This document shows, in pieces, positions 32,377-44,297 of a stretch of 64,000 nucleotides of DNA; position 1 is the stretch's first letter, and each line of letters begins with the position of its first letter. The notes beneath the pieces are model-generated. The model was given only the letters and a program-made list of their open reading frames with translations, was not told the DNA's origin and searched no databases. Position numbers and translations under genes: made by a program. The DNA comes from Methylibium sp. (lineage in GTDB: Bacteria; Pseudomonadota; Gammaproteobacteria; Burkholderiales; Burkholderiaceae_C): assembly GCA_013824165.1 (NCBI GenBank), contig PNNH01000038.1:1-64000 (forward strand). The letters run 5' to 3'.

Positions 32377-34521
32377 TCAGCCCAGCCGCCAGCGATGAAA
32401 GCGCGCCACCCAGCGCAGCAGGCCTTGCGGCGCATGGGCGCGCTTCCAGTTGCCGGCCACGAACTTGTTGGCCTCGGCCAGTGTCGGGTAGGTGTGGATG
32501 GTGCCGAGGATCTTGTTCAGGCCGATGCCATGCTTCATCGCCAGCACATACTCGGCCAGAAGATCGGCGGCATGCTCGCCCACGATGGTGACGCCGAGGA
32601 TGCGGTCCTTGCCCGGCACCGTCAGCACCTTGATGAAGCCATGCGCCTCGCTGTCGGCAATCGCACGGTCCAGGTCATCGATGCCATAGCGGCTCAGCTC
32701 GTAGGCAATGCCGCGCTCCCGAGCCTCCAGCTCGTTCAGCCCGACGCGGGCCACTTCGGGTTCGACGAAGGTGGCCGCGGGGATCACCGAGTAGTCGGCA
32801 CGAAACTTCTTGAAAGGATCGAACAGGGCGTTGACCGCCGCATACCAGGCCTGGTGCGCTGCGGTGTGGGTGAACTGGTAGGGACCGGCCACATCGCCGG
32901 CCGCGTAGATGTTCGGGTAGTTGGTCTGCAGATAGCCGTTCACCTCGACCGTGCGGCCGGTCGTGACGCCGAGTTCCTCCAGGCCGTAGCCCTGCAGGTT
33001 GGCGCTGCGCCCCACGGCGGCCAGCAGCTCGTCGAAGAGAATGCGCAGCGATCCGCCCTGGTGCTCGGCGATCAGGAACTTCTCATCGCCCACCCGTTCG
33101 ATGCGCGTGGCCTTGTGGCCGGTCAGCACCGTCACGCCTTCGGCAGCGAAGCGCTGCGCGACCAGGGCGGACACATCCTCGTCCTCGCGCATCAGCAGGC
33201 GCGGCGCCATCTCGATCTGCGTTACCTGCGAGCCCAGGCGGGCAAAGGCCTGCGCCAGTTCGCAACCGATGGGCCCGCCGCCCAGCACCAGCAGCCGGCG
33301 CGGCAGGCTGCGCAGCTGCCAGATAGTGTCCGAACTGTGCACCTGCACCTGCTCGATGCCGGGAATCGGCGGGATGACGGGCCGGGCACCAGCGGCGATG
33401 ACGATGGCACGGCTGCTGAGTCGCTCAATGCTGCCGTCATGGTGGCGGATCTCGACCTCCCAGGGCGAGACCAGGCGTGCCGCGCCTTGGGCCACCTCGA
33501 CACCCAGTCCTGTGTAGCGCTCGACCGAGTCATGCGGCTCGATCGCCTTGATGACGGCTTGCACCCGCTGCATCACCTCGGCGAAATCGAAATCTACGCT
33601 GGCCGAGCGCATGCCGAACTCGCGGGCGCGGCGGGCGTGCGACAGAAACTTGGCCGATCGGATCAAGGCCTTGGACGGCACGCAGCCGGTGTTCAGGCAG
33701 TCGCCGCCCAGGGCATGCTTTTCAACCAGCGTCACCTTGGCCTTGATGGCTGCGGCGATATAGGCCGTGACCAGGCCGGCCGAGCCGCCGCCGATGACGA
33801 TCAGGTTGCGATCGAAGTGCCGCGGCCTTGTCCAGCGCGCATAGACCTTGCGTGCGTTCAGACGATGGATCAGTTGCCGGGCCAGCAAGGGAAACAGGCC
33901 GAGCAGGACCAGCGAGCCCAGGATGGCCGGCGACACGATGCCGGCCAGCGAGTCGATCGCGGCCAGCCTTGTGCCAGCGTTCACATAGACCAGGGTGGCC
34001 GCCAGCATGCCCAGCTGGCTGACCCAGTAGAAGGTCCAGGTCCGGATCGAGGTCAGCCCCATGCCCAGATTGATCAGGAAGAAGGGCAGCACCGGCACCA
34101 GGCGCAGGGTGAAGAGGTAGAAGCCGCCGTCGCGCGCCATGCCCTGATTGAGCGCATCCATGCGAGTGCCGAAACGCGCGCTGACCCAGTCGCGGAATAG
34201 CCAGCGCGAGCTCAGGAAGGCCAGCGTCGCCCCGATGCTGGAGGCGAAGGAGACAATCAAGCTGCCCCAGCCCAGGCCGAAGATCGCACCCGCCGCCAAG
34301 GTCATCACGGTGGCGCCCGGCAGCGACAAGGCGGTGACGGCGATATAGGCCAGTAAGAACAGCAGCGCCGCGCTGAGCGGCTGCGCCTGACGCCAGGCCT
34401 CCAGCTCTGCCTGCCGCGCCTTGATACCCGCCAAGCTCAGGGCCTGGCCCAGGTCGAACTGGTAGAACAGCAGCAGTGCGGCCGACACCAAGAGCAGCAG
34501 GACCCACCAGCGCGAGCGCAT
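32377..34521 (-). CDS. VTT-domain membrane protein fused to a flavin disulfide reductase
   Basis: A 714-residue fusion. Residues 1-225 form a TVP38/VTT (DedA-like) membrane domain with about five or six helices and the motif LPGATVMTLAAGAIFG...FGTRMDAL. Residues 238-714 are a mercuric-reductase/lipoamide-dehydrogenase-like flavoenzyme: NLIVIGGGSAGLVTA (FAD), redox pair Cys275/Cys280 (GGDCLNTGCVPSK), LLVLGGGPIGCELAQAF (NAD(P)), IYAAGDVAG, and a C-terminal dimerisation domain with HTYPTLAEA. A metal-binding N-terminal HMA domain and the C-terminal Cys pair of true MerA are missing, so mercury is unlikely. It lies 5 nt after arsS. Confidence 0.9.
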   Translation of the reverse strand: MRSRWWVLLLLVSAALLLFYQFDLGQALSLAGIKARQAELEAWRQAQPLSAALLFLLAYIAVTALSLPGATVMTLAAGAIFGLGWGSLIVSFASSIGATLAFLSSRWLFRDWVSARFGTRMDALNQGMARDGGFYLFTLRLVPVLPFFLINLGMGLTSIRTWTFYWVSQLGMLAATLVYVNAGTRLAAIDSLAGIVSPAILGSLVLLGLFPLLARQLIHRLNARKVYARWTRPRHFDRNLIVIGGGSAGLVTAYIAAAIKAKVTLVEKHALGGDCLNTGCVPSKALIRSAKFLSHARRAREFGMRSASVDFDFAEVMQRVQAVIKAIEPHDSVERYTGLGVEVAQGAARLVSPWEVEIRHHDGSIERLSSRAIVIAAGARPVIPPIPGIEQVQVHSSDTIWQLRSLPRRLLVLGGGPIGCELAQAFARLGSQVTQIEMAPRLLMREDEDVSALVAQRFAAEGVTVLTGHKATRIERVGDEKFLIAEHQGGSLRILFDELLAAVGRSANLQGYGLEELGVTTGRTVEVNGYLQTNYPNIYAAGDVAGPYQFTHTAAHQAWYAAVNALFDPFKKFRADYSVIPAATFVEPEVARVGLNELEARERGIAYELSRYGIDDLDRAIADSEAHGFIKVLTVPGKDRILGVTIVGEHAADLLAEYVLAMKHGIGLNKILGTIHTYPTLAEANKFVAGNWKRAHAPQGLLRWVARFHRWRLG

Positions 34522-34526
34522 GGCGA

Positions 34527-35495
34527 TCAGGCCGCCAGCGCGCCGCCGCAGCTGGAGCCCTGGCCGGCAGTGCAGCCAAAACAGTGGTCGGCGACGCGAA
34601 TCGCCTGACCTTGCAGCTGCGCCGCCTGCAGCTGGCTCAGGTGGGTGCGCGCCGGGCCGCTGCCGCCCAGCGGCAGGCCCAGCTGCTGGTTGAAGTCGCA
34701 GTCGTACACATAGCCCTGCCAGTCGACGCTGATCAGGCTGCGGCACATCACCTGGTCAAGATTCGCCTCGCGGTGGGCGCTGCGCAGCAGCTGCATATAG
34801 CTGTTGAACTGGCCCTTGGACACCAAGGTGGAGCCGAAACGCTGGATCGGCATGTTCGCCAGCGTGAAGAGCTGGTTGAAGCTGACGCCGAAATGGCTGA
34901 GCAGATGCTTTTTGTAGTCCGCCTGCAGCGCTTCTTGCGCCGGCGGCAGGCTGGGCCCCTGCGGGTTGAAGACCAGGTTCAGCAGCAGGCCGCTGCCATC
35001 CTGGGCATAGCCCAGCGCATTCAGGCGCTGCAGGCCGCGGATGCTGGCGTCGAACACGCCCTTGCCCCGCTGGCGGTCCACATTGTCTTCAAGGTAGCAG
35101 GGCAGGGAGGCCACCACCTCGACCTGCTGCAAGGCCAGGAACTCTGCCAGATCTTCCTGGCCGGGTTCTTCGAGGATAGTCAGGTTGCAGCGGTCGATCA
35201 CGCGCACGCCGCGGCTGCGAGCCGCGAGCACCAGGTCCCGGAAATGCGGGTTCAGCTCAGGGGCGCCGCCTGTCAGGTCGAGGCAGCGCACAGCCGGGCT
35301 CGCATCGATGAAGGCGATCACCGCCTGTACGGTGTCGGCCGACATTTCCTCGGTCCGGTTCGGCCCGGCGCCCACATGGCAGTGCAGGCAGGACTGGTTG
35401 CAGCGATAGCCGAGATTGACCTGCAGGGTGTCCACAACCCGGCGCGACAGAGGCGGGAAATCGCTGGTAAGCAGCAAGGGCAAGGTGGCGTGCAT
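34527..35495 (-). CDS. arsS: ArsS-type radical SAM protein
   Basis: A 322-residue radical SAM enzyme. The [4Fe-4S] motif is Cys32-x3-Cys36-x2-Cys39 (YRCNQSCLHCHVG), followed by the glycine motif LTGGAPELNPHF. The C-terminal part carries extra cysteines (SVDWQGYVYDCDFNQQLGLP, HCFGCTAGQGSSCGG), as in the family called arsenosugar biosynthesis radical SAM protein ArsS. ArsS is thought to transfer a 5'-deoxyadenosyl group to methylated arsenic. No ArsM methyltransferase is visible in this window, so a different substrate is possible. First gene of the six-gene operon; the 103 nt upstream should carry its promoter. Confidence 0.9.
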   Translation of the reverse strand: MHATLPLLLTSDFPPLSRRVVDTLQVNLGYRCNQSCLHCHVGAGPNRTEEMSADTVQAVIAFIDASPAVRCLDLTGGAPELNPHFRDLVLAARSRGVRVIDRCNLTILEEPGQEDLAEFLALQQVEVVASLPCYLEDNVDRQRGKGVFDASIRGLQRLNALGYAQDGSGLLLNLVFNPQGPSLPPAQEALQADYKKHLLSHFGVSFNQLFTLANMPIQRFGSTLVSKGQFNSYMQLLRSAHREANLDQVMCRSLISVDWQGYVYDCDFNQQLGLPLGGSGPARTHLSQLQAAQLQGQAIRVADHCFGCTAGQGSSCGGALAA

Positions 35496-35598
35496 GCGTC
35501 GGCTTTCCTTGTTGAACAGCTCTTGGTCGAGCAGCCTAGCGAATCCTTACAGCCCCTGTGCGGCAGTGCCTTCTCAAGGGGCAGTGGCAGGCCGCCGC

Positions 35599-37907
<2,309 letters not shown>

Positions 37908-37968
37908 GCTGCAGTCCTCCCCAGGTCTGTCGGTTTGCGAGTCGGCGCTTGGCGCGCCAGAACGACGA

Positions 37969-38790
37969 TCAGTCGCGCAGCAGGTCGTTGATGCTGGTCT
38001 TGGCTCGGGTGCCGGCGTCGACCTTCTTCACGATGATGGCGGCATACAGGCTGTACTTGCCGCCGTCCTTGGGCAGCGAGCCGCTGATCACCACCGAGCC
38101 TGCGGGCACGCGGCCGTAGCTCACGGTGCCGGTTTCACGGTCGTAGATCGGCGTGCTCTGGCCGATGTAGACGCCCATCGAGATCACCGAGTTCTCCTCG
38201 ACAATCACGCCCTCGACCACCTCCGAGCGGGCGCCGACGAAGCAGTTGTCTTCGATGATGGTCGGGTTGGCCTGCAGCGGCTCCAGCACGCCGCCGATGC
38301 CGACGCCGCCGGACAGGTGCACGTTCTTGCCGATCTGCGCGCAAGAGCCCACGGTGGCCCAGGTGTCGACCATGGTGCCTTCATCGACATAGGCGCCGAT
38401 GTTCACGTAGCTGGGCATCAGGATCACGTTCTTTGCCTGGAAGCTGCCGCGGCGCGCGACTGCCGGCGGCACCACGCGCACACCGCTGGCGCGGATCGTG
38501 GCCTCGTCCATCTGGCCGTACTTGCTGGGCACCTTGTCGAAGAAGGTCAGGTCGCCGGCGCCCATCAGCTTGTTGTCGTTGAGGCGGAAGGACAGCAGCA
38601 CCGCCTTCTTGACCCACTGGTGCACCGTCCACTGGCCCACGCCCTGGCGCTCGGCCACGCGCAGGCGGCCAGCGTCCAGTTCGGCAATCACGTGCTCGAC
38701 GGCTTCGCGCACTTCGGGCGCGTTGGCGGGGTTCAGGTTGGCACGGCCTTCCCAGGCCAGTTCGATGACGGATTGCAGTTGTTGGGTCAT
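37969..38790 (-). CDS. dapD: DapD, tetrahydrodipicolinate N-succinyltransferase
   Basis: A 273-residue left-handed beta-helix acyltransferase that adds succinyl-CoA-derived succinate to tetrahydrodipicolinate. Hexapeptide repeats are evident across residues ~105-215 ([65 protein letters not shown]), followed by [16 protein letters not shown] and [16 protein letters not shown] 38790 ([16 protein letters not shown]) is the usual DapD start; the extra 20 codons upstream are an artefact. It lies 10 nt after dapC, giving consecutive pathway steps in one operon. Confidence 0.97.
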   Translation of the reverse strand: MTQQLQSVIELAWEGRANLNPANAPEVREAVEHVIAELDAGRLRVAERQGVGQWTVHQWVKKAVLLSFRLNDNKLMGAGDLTFFDKVPSKYGQMDEATIRASGVRVVPPAVARRGSFQAKNVILMPSYVNIGAYVDEGTMVDTWATVGSCAQIGKNVHLSGGVGIGGVLEPLQANPTIIEDNCFVGARSEVVEGVIVEENSVISMGVYIGQSTPIYDRETGTVSYGRVPAGSVVISGSLPKDGGKYSLYAAIIVKKVDAGTRAKTSINDLLRD

Positions 38791-38800
38791 GGGGAAAGAC

Positions 38801-40039
38801 TCAGAGAGAAGGAGAAGAAGGGGGGGAATAGCTGCGTGTGAATTCGGCAATGCGGTGCGCTGCTTCGAGGCATTCGTCCACCTCGGCGACCAGGGCCATG
38901 CGGATACGGCCCGCTCCCGGATTCACGCCGTGCGCGGGTCGCGCCAGCAGGCTGCCGGGCAGCACCGCCACATTGTATTGAGCGAGCAGCTGCAGGGCGT
39001 AGTCCACATCATCGCCGCCCGGCACTGCGGCCCACAGGTAGAAGCTGGCATCCGGCAGCGCCACGTCCAGCACTTCAGCCAGCACCGGCGTGACCTGGGC
39101 GAACTTGGCGCGGTATTGCGCGCGGTTGTTGATCACATGCTGCTCGTCGCCCCAGGCGGCGATGCTGGCGGCCTGCACGATCGGGCTCATCGCACTGCCA
39201 TGGTAGGTGCGGTAGAGCAGGAACTTCTTGATCAGCGCTGCATCACCGGCCACGAAGCCCGAGCGCAGGCCCGGCACGTTCGAGCGCTTGGACAGCGAGG
39301 TGAAGGCGATCAGATTGCTGAAGTCGCTGCGCCCCAGCTTGGCCGCGGCTTCCAGGCCCGACAGCGGCGGCTCGTCGCGGAAGTAGATTTCTGAGTAGCA
39401 CTCGTCCGAGGCGATCACGAAGCCGTAGCGGTCGGACAGCTCGAACAGCTGCTCCCACTCCGACAGCGGCATCACCGCGCCGGTGGGGTTGCCGGGCGAG
39501 CAGACATAGAGCAGCTGCGTCCGGGCCCAGGTGGCCGCGTCGATCTGCGACCAGTCGGCCGCGAAATTGCGCTTCGGGTCGCTGTTGGCAAACGCGGTCT
39601 GCGCGCCGGCCAGCAGGGCCGCCCCCTCATAGATTTGGTAGAAGGGATTGGGGCAGACCACCGTGGCGCCGGGGCGCGTCGGGTCGATCACGGTCTGCGC
39701 CAGTGCGAACAGCGCCTCGCGCGAACCGTTCACCGGCAGGATCTGCGTGGCCGCGTCGACCGCCAGGCCATAGCGGCGCTGCAGCCAGCCGCTGATGGCG
39801 CTGCGCAGCGCCGGATCGCCGGCGGTGGGCGGGTAGGCAGAGAGGCTACCCAGGCTGGCCATCAGCGCCTCGCCGATCAACGCCGGCGCCGGGTGCTTGG
39901 GCTCACCAATGCCCAGGCTGATCGCCTTCAAGGCCGGGTTGGGCTTGACGTTCTGGGTCAGCGCACGCAGGCGCTCGAAGGGATACGGATGCAGCTTGTC
40001 CAGCAATGGGTTGTGCGGCGCCTGGGCGGGTTGACTCAT
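38801..40039 (-). CDS. dapC: DapC, N-succinyldiaminopimelate aminotransferase
   Basis: A 412-residue fold-type I PLP aminotransferase catalysing the step between DapD and DapE. The start [25 protein letters not shown] is typical of DapC in beta- and gammaproteobacteria. Visible motifs: [22 protein letters not shown] (substrate/PLP contact), [11 protein letters not shown] (Asp that holds the pyridine nitrogen), [17 protein letters not shown] (Schiff-base Lys) and [10 protein letters not shown] (substrate Arg). First gene of the dap block, 18 nt downstream of queF, with which it may share a transcript. Confidence 0.95.
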   Translation of the reverse strand: MSQPAQAPHNPLLDKLHPYPFERLRALTQNVKPNPALKAISLGIGEPKHPAPALIGEALMASLGSLSAYPPTAGDPALRSAISGWLQRRYGLAVDAATQILPVNGSREALFALAQTVIDPTRPGATVVCPNPFYQIYEGAALLAGAQTAFANSDPKRNFAADWSQIDAATWARTQLLYVCSPGNPTGAVMPLSEWEQLFELSDRYGFVIASDECYSEIYFRDEPPLSGLEAAAKLGRSDFSNLIAFTSLSKRSNVPGLRSGFVAGDAALIKKFLLYRTYHGSAMSPIVQAASIAAWGDEQHVINNRAQYRAKFAQVTPVLAEVLDVALPDASFYLWAAVPGGDDVDYALQLLAQYNVAVLPGSLLARPAHGVNPGAGRIRMALVAEVDECLEAAHRIAEFTRSYSPPSSPSL

Positions 40040-40057
40040 CGTCGGGCCACTCTCTCT

Positions 40058-40630
40058 TCAGCGCAGAAGGCCGGTCTCGAAACCGTGGGCCGGCAGGTCC
40101 ACGCGCGGCGCCGGCTTCCAGCCCTTCTTGCGGTGCTCGACCACCACATTGGTGTAGATGCCGCCGCGCACATACCACTTGGCAGTGATGCGGATGAAGC
40201 GCGGGTTCGTGACCTTCACGATGTCTTCCAGGATGGTGTTGGTCACCTTCTCGTGGAAGGCGCCTTCATCGCGGTAGCTCCAGAAGTACATCTTCAGGCT
40301 CTTCAGTTCGACGCAGAACTTGTCCGCGATCATGTCGATGGTGAAGTGCGCGAAGTCGGGTTGTCCGGTCAGCGGGCAGTGGCAGGTGAACTCGGGCACC
40401 TGGAACTGGATCACATAGTCGCGCTCCGGCGCCGGGTTGGGGAAGGCATGCAGTTCCTTGCTCGGGCGCGACGGCGGGTTGGGCGGCATCTCGCGCATCT
40501 TGGGCGCGAGTTCCTGTGCCGTACTCATCTTGGTCGCGATGGCCTTGGTCTTGGCGGCGGGCTTCGCGGCAGGCGATGCGGCGGGTTTGCGGGCCGACTT
40601 GGCGGCAGCGGCGGGCGTGTTCTTGGCCAT
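40058..40630 (-). CDS. queF: QueF, NADPH-dependent preQ0 reductase
   Basis: A 190-residue enzyme that reduces 7-cyano-7-deazaguanine to preQ1 for queuosine in tRNA. The catalytic Cys is Cys85 ([14 protein letters not shown]), and the QueF signature [20 protein letters not shown] follows. The core matches the short, unimodular type. Unusually, the frame carries about 34 residues rich in Ala, Lys and Pro before the internal Met35. No strong ribosome site distinguishes the first ATG (40630) from the one at 40528, so the extension may or may not be translated. Divergent from smc. Confidence 0.93.
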   Translation of the reverse strand: MAKNTPAAAAKSARKPAASPAAKPAAKTKAIATKMSTAQELAPKMREMPPNPPSRPSKELHAFPNPAPERDYVIQFQVPEFTCHCPLTGQPDFAHFTIDMIADKFCVELKSLKMYFWSYRDEGAFHEKVTNTILEDIVKVTNPRFIRITAKWYVRGGIYTNVVVEHRKKGWKPAPRVDLPAHGFETGLLR

Positions 40631-40719
40631 GTTTTCTACGTGCTCGACCGGCGTCGGATCGGGGCCCGGCGACAGCCATTTTCAAGGGAGGCCGAATGGT
40701 ATCATCCGGCCCCGAGCGA

Positions 40720-40741
40720 AGCCCCGATCAAGGGGCTTTTC
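40720..40741 (+). terminator. Terminator-like hairpin ahead of smc
   Basis: AGCCCC (40720-40725) and GGGGCT (40732-40737) form a 6-bp stem with a 6-nt loop, directly followed by TTTTCTG. In plus orientation it would stop transcription heading into smc, yet no plus-strand gene lies upstream. A -10-like TATCAT is at 40699-40704. Could be an attenuator in the smc leader; function is inference. Confidence 0.5.
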
Positions 40742-40781
40742 TGCAAATAAATCAAAGGCTTAGCGCTCAGATTCCAACTCC

Positions 40782-43700
40782 ATGCGGCTGAACTCGATCA
40801 AGCTCTCGGGCTTCAAGTCCTTTGCTGAACCCACCACCTTCCAGTTGCCTGGACAGCTGGTCGGCGTGGTCGGACCGAATGGTTGCGGCAAATCCAACAT
40901 CATGGACGCGGTGCGCTGGGTGCTGGGCGAAAGCAAGGCGTCCGAGCTGCGTGGCGAGTCCATGCAGGACGTAATCTTCAACGGCTCGGGCAACCGGAAG
41001 CCGGCCAGCCGCTCCAGCGTGGAGCTGGTGTTCAGCAATGAAGACGCGCGCGCCGGCGGCCAGTGGAATCAGTTCGCCGAGATCGCCGTCAAGCGCGTGC
41101 TGACGCGCGATGGCACCAGCAGCTACTTCATCAACAACCAGCCGGTGCGCCGCCGCGATGTGCAGGACGTGTTCCTGGGTACGGGCCTGGGCCCGCGCGC
41201 CTACGCCATCATCGGCCAGGGCACGATCAGCCGCATCATCGAGAGCAAGCCCGAGGAGCTGCGCCTGTTTCTCGAAGAAGCTGCCGGCGTCTCCAAGTAC
41301 AAGGAGCGCCGTCGCGAGACCGAGAACCGGCTCAAGGACACGCGCGAGAACCTGACCCGCGTGGACGACATCCTGCGCGAGCTGAACAATAACCTGGAGC
41401 GCCTGGAGAAGCAGGCCGAGGTGGCCGCCACCTACCGTGCGCTGCAGGATGCCGGCACGCTGAAGCTGCACCAGCTGTGGTTCCTCAAGCACCGCGATGC
41501 CGCGGGCGAGGAGGCGCGCGTCAAGACGGCGCATGCCGAGGCGACCAATGCGCTTGAAGCGCGTCTGGCCGAACTGCGCCATGTCGAGGCCGAGCTGGAA
41601 ACCGTGCGCCAGGCGCATTACGCCGCCGGCGACGAGCTGCATGCCGAGCAGGGTCGCATGGCCGAGGCGCAGCTGGAAGTCAGCCGGCTGGAAGAGCGCA
41701 TCCGCTATGTGGTCGAGGGCCGCTCGCGCGTCGAGGCGCGGCTGGCCGAGTTGCAAGCACAGAACCAGCAATGGGCCGAGCGCAGCGAGCAGGCGCAGCT
41801 TGAGCAGGAAACCATTGCCGAGCAGATCGCCACGGCCGAGGAGCAGAGCGAGATCCTCGCCGCCCAGGCCGAAGAGCAGGCCGGCAATCTGCCCGCTGTC
41901 GAGGAGACCGTACGCGCCGCCCAGAGCCGTGCCAACGAGCAGCGCGGCCACGTGGTGCAGGTGCAGCAGCAGATCCAGGTGCTGGCGGCCGAGAGCCGCA
42001 GCATCGACGAGCAGAACCGCACGCTGCGCACCCGGCGCGAGCGGCTGGCCCAGGAGCGTCAGGGTCTGGCCGCGCCGGATGCCGAGCGCCTAGCTGAGTT
42101 GAAGCGCCAGAGCGAGGCTGCCGACGAGGCGCGTGATCTGGCCGATGCCCGCCTGCATGAGCTCAGCGATCATTTGCCCGCGCAGGAGGAGTCCCGCCGC
42201 GCCGCGCAGCAGGACGCTAATGCGCAGATCGGCCGCCAGGGCGAGCTGTCTGCCCGTCTGGAGGCGCTGCGCGCGCTGCAGGAAAAAGTGCAGACCGAGG
42301 GCAAGCTCAAGCCCTGGCTGGCCAAGCATGGGCTGGAGGGGCTGCAGGGCCTGTGGACCCGGCTGCACATCCAGCAAGGCTGGGAGAACGCGCTGGAGGC
42401 GGCGCTGCGCGAACGCATGGCGGCGCTGGCCGTGGGCCGGCTGGAGACGGTACGCGCGTTTGACCAGGACCCGCCACCGGCGCGGCTGGCCTTCTATTCA
42501 GCGCCGACCAGTGCAATTGCCAACACCCACCAGACGCTGCCGCGTCTGTCCGATCTGCTGCGCCTGGACGACCCCGGGCTGAAGGCGCTGCTGAACGACT
42601 GGCTGGAAGGCGTCTACACGGCATCATCGCTGGACGAGGCGCTGGCCGGCCGCGCCAGGCTGGCGCATGGCGAGCTGATCATGACGGCCCAGGGCCATGC
42701 GGTCAGCCAGTTCGCGGTCAGCTTCTACGCCCCCGATTCCGAGCAGGCCGGCATGCTGGCCCGCGCGCAGGAGATCGAGCAGCTGACGCTGGAATTGCGC
42801 GCCCAGACGCTGATCGCCGATGAATCCAAGTCCGCACTGATCCGCGCTGAGGCGGCCTATACCGAGGCCTCGCAGCGCCTGGTCGCCTTGCGCCGCGAAG
42901 CCGGCGAGACGCAGACCCGCGCGCACCAGCTGCATGTGGAGCTGCTTCGCCTGTCCAGTCAGGCCGAGGCCGCCAGCACGCGCCTCGCCCAGCTGCAGGA
43001 AGAGCTGGCCGAAGTCGACGCGCAGATGGAAGAGCTGCAGGAGCGCCGCGTCACCGGCGAGGCTCGTTTCGAGGAGCTGGACCTGCAGCTGGCCAACTGC
43101 CAGGAGCGCCATGCCGAGCTGGAAGACGGCGTGATCCAGGCCGAGCGCCGGTTGGCCGAGGCGCGCGAGCAGCTGCGTGCGCTGGAGCGCCGCGCGCAAG
43201 AAGCCGTCTTCAGCGCCCGCACGCTGGCGGCGCGCCGTGGCGAGCTGCAGCGCTCGATCGAGACTGCGCAGGCCCAGGTGCTGCAGAACACGCAGTCGGC
43301 GGCGGGCTTGCAGCAGGAGCTGGAAGCGCTCAACGATGCCGCCGCGCAGGCAGGCCTGCAAGACGCGCTGGCGATCAAGCTGGAGCGCGAGCAGGCGCTG
43401 GCCGCCGTGCGCAGCAACTACGACGACCTCAGCCTTCGCCTGCGCCGTGCCGACGAACAGCGCCTGTCCTTCGAGCGCAGCCTTGACCCTTTGCGCGAGC
43501 GCCTGACCAAGCTGCAGCTCGAAGAGCAGGCCGCACAGCTGGGCGGCGCGCAGTTCATGGAACAGCTGACGGCCGCTGGTGTCGACCTGGAGGCGCTGGC
43601 CAAGGGCGTGGAAGAAGGCAACGTCAAGCTCTGGGGACTGCAAGGCGAGATCGACCGCATCAACCGTGAGATCGCGGCCCTGGGTGCCGTGAACCTCGCC

Positions 43701-44297
43701 GCGCTGGACGAGCTGACGACGGCGCGCGAGCGCAAGACCTTCCTGGATGCGCAGTACGCCGATCTGAGCTCGGCGATGAAGACGCTGGAAGACGCGATCC
43801 ACAAGATCGACCTGGAAACGCGCGACCTGCTGATGAACACCTTCAACCAGGTCAACGAGCATTTCGGCCGCATGTTCCCCAGCCTGTTCGGCGGCGGCCA
43901 GGCCAAGCTGATGATGACGGGCGAGGAAGTGCTGGATGCCGGGGTTCAGGTGATGGCGCAGCCGCCCGGCAAGAAGAACTCGACCATCCACCTGCTGTCC
44001 GGCGGCGAGAAGGCCCTGACCGCAATCGCGCTGGTGTTCGCGATCTTCATGCTGAATCCGGCGCCTTTCTGTCTGCTGGACGAGGTGGATGCGCCGCTGG
44101 ACGACGCCAACACCGAGCGTTATGCGAAGCTGGTCAAGGAGATGAGCAGCAAGGGCACGCAGTTCCTGTTCATCTCGCACAACAAGATTGCAATGGAAAT
44201 GGCTGAACAACTGATTGGTGTGACCATGCAGGAGCAGGGTGTCTCGCGCATCGTCGCGGTCGATATGGAAGCCGCGCTGGGCATGGCGGAGGCATGA
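40782..44297 (+). CDS. smc: Chromosome segregation ATPase SMC
   Basis: An 1171-residue SMC condensin subunit that organises and segregates the chromosome. The head N-half has Walker A VGPNGCGKSNIMDAVRWVLGE, then a long coiled coil (about 170-500). A hinge (about 505-640, AKHGLEGLQGLWTRLHIQQGWENALEAALRERM) is followed by a returning coiled coil. The head C-half carries the ABC signature HLLSGGEKALTAIAL and Walker B FCLLDEVDAPLDDAN. Length is normal for the family. The stop overlaps the start of zipA, giving a condensin/cell-division operon (smc-zipA). Confidence 0.97.
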   Translation: MRLNSIKLSGFKSFAEPTTFQLPGQLVGVVGPNGCGKSNIMDAVRWVLGESKASELRGESMQDVIFNGSGNRKPASRSSVELVFSNEDARAGGQWNQFAEIAVKRVLTRDGTSSYFINNQPVRRRDVQDVFLGTGLGPRAYAIIGQGTISRIIESKPEELRLFLEEAAGVSKYKERRRETENRLKDTRENLTRVDDILRELNNNLERLEKQAEVAATYRALQDAGTLKLHQLWFLKHRDAAGEEARVKTAHAEATNALEARLAELRHVEAELETVRQAHYAAGDELHAEQGRMAEAQLEVSRLEERIRYVVEGRSRVEARLAELQAQNQQWAERSEQAQLEQETIAEQIATAEEQSEILAAQAEEQAGNLPAVEETVRAAQSRANEQRGHVVQVQQQIQVLAAESRSIDEQNRTLRTRRERLAQERQGLAAPDAERLAELKRQSEAADEARDLADARLHELSDHLPAQEESRRAAQQDANAQIGRQGELSARLEALRALQEKVQTEGKLKPWLAKHGLEGLQGLWTRLHIQQGWENALEAALRERMAALAVGRLETVRAFDQDPPPARLAFYSAPTSAIANTHQTLPRLSDLLRLDDPGLKALLNDWLEGVYTASSLDEALAGRARLAHGELIMTAQGHAVSQFAVSFYAPDSEQAGMLARAQEIEQLTLELRAQTLIADESKSALIRAEAAYTEASQRLVALRREAGETQTRAHQLHVELLRLSSQAEAASTRLAQLQEELAEVDAQMEELQERRVTGEARFEELDLQLANCQERHAELEDGVIQAERRLAEAREQLRALERRAQEAVFSARTLAARRGELQRSIETAQAQVLQNTQSAAGLQQELEALNDAAAQAGLQDALAIKLEREQALAAVRSNYDDLSLRLRRADEQRLSFERSLDPLRERLTKLQLEEQAAQLGGAQFMEQLTAAGVDLEALAKGVEEGNVKLWGLQGEIDRINREIAALGAVNLAALDELTTARERKTFLDAQYADLSSAMKTLEDAIHKIDLETRDLLMNTFNQVNEHFGRMFPSLFGGGQAKLMMTGEEVLDAGVQVMAQPPGKKNSTIHLLSGGEKALTAIALVFAIFMLNPAPFCLLDEVDAPLDDANTERYAKLVKEMSSKGTQFLFISHNKIAMEMAEQLIGVTMQEQGVSRIVAVDMEAALGMAEA

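Noticed and set aside
32092-34200. A 702-codon plus-strand open frame across the VTT-reductase gene
   Set aside because: Same cause: an antisense frame of a strongly recognisable flavoenzyme; composition is unlike a real protein.
32377-34521. Mercuric reductase (MerA) of a mercury-resistance locus
   Set aside because: There is no HMA domain, no C-terminal Cys pair, and no MerR/MerT/MerP genes; only the shared CxxxxC flavoenzyme core is present.
40640-40781. PreQ1 riboswitch near queF
   Set aside because: The hairpin is on the strand leading to smc, not queF, and the preQ1 aptamer core (loop with A-rich tail and CTA) is absent.
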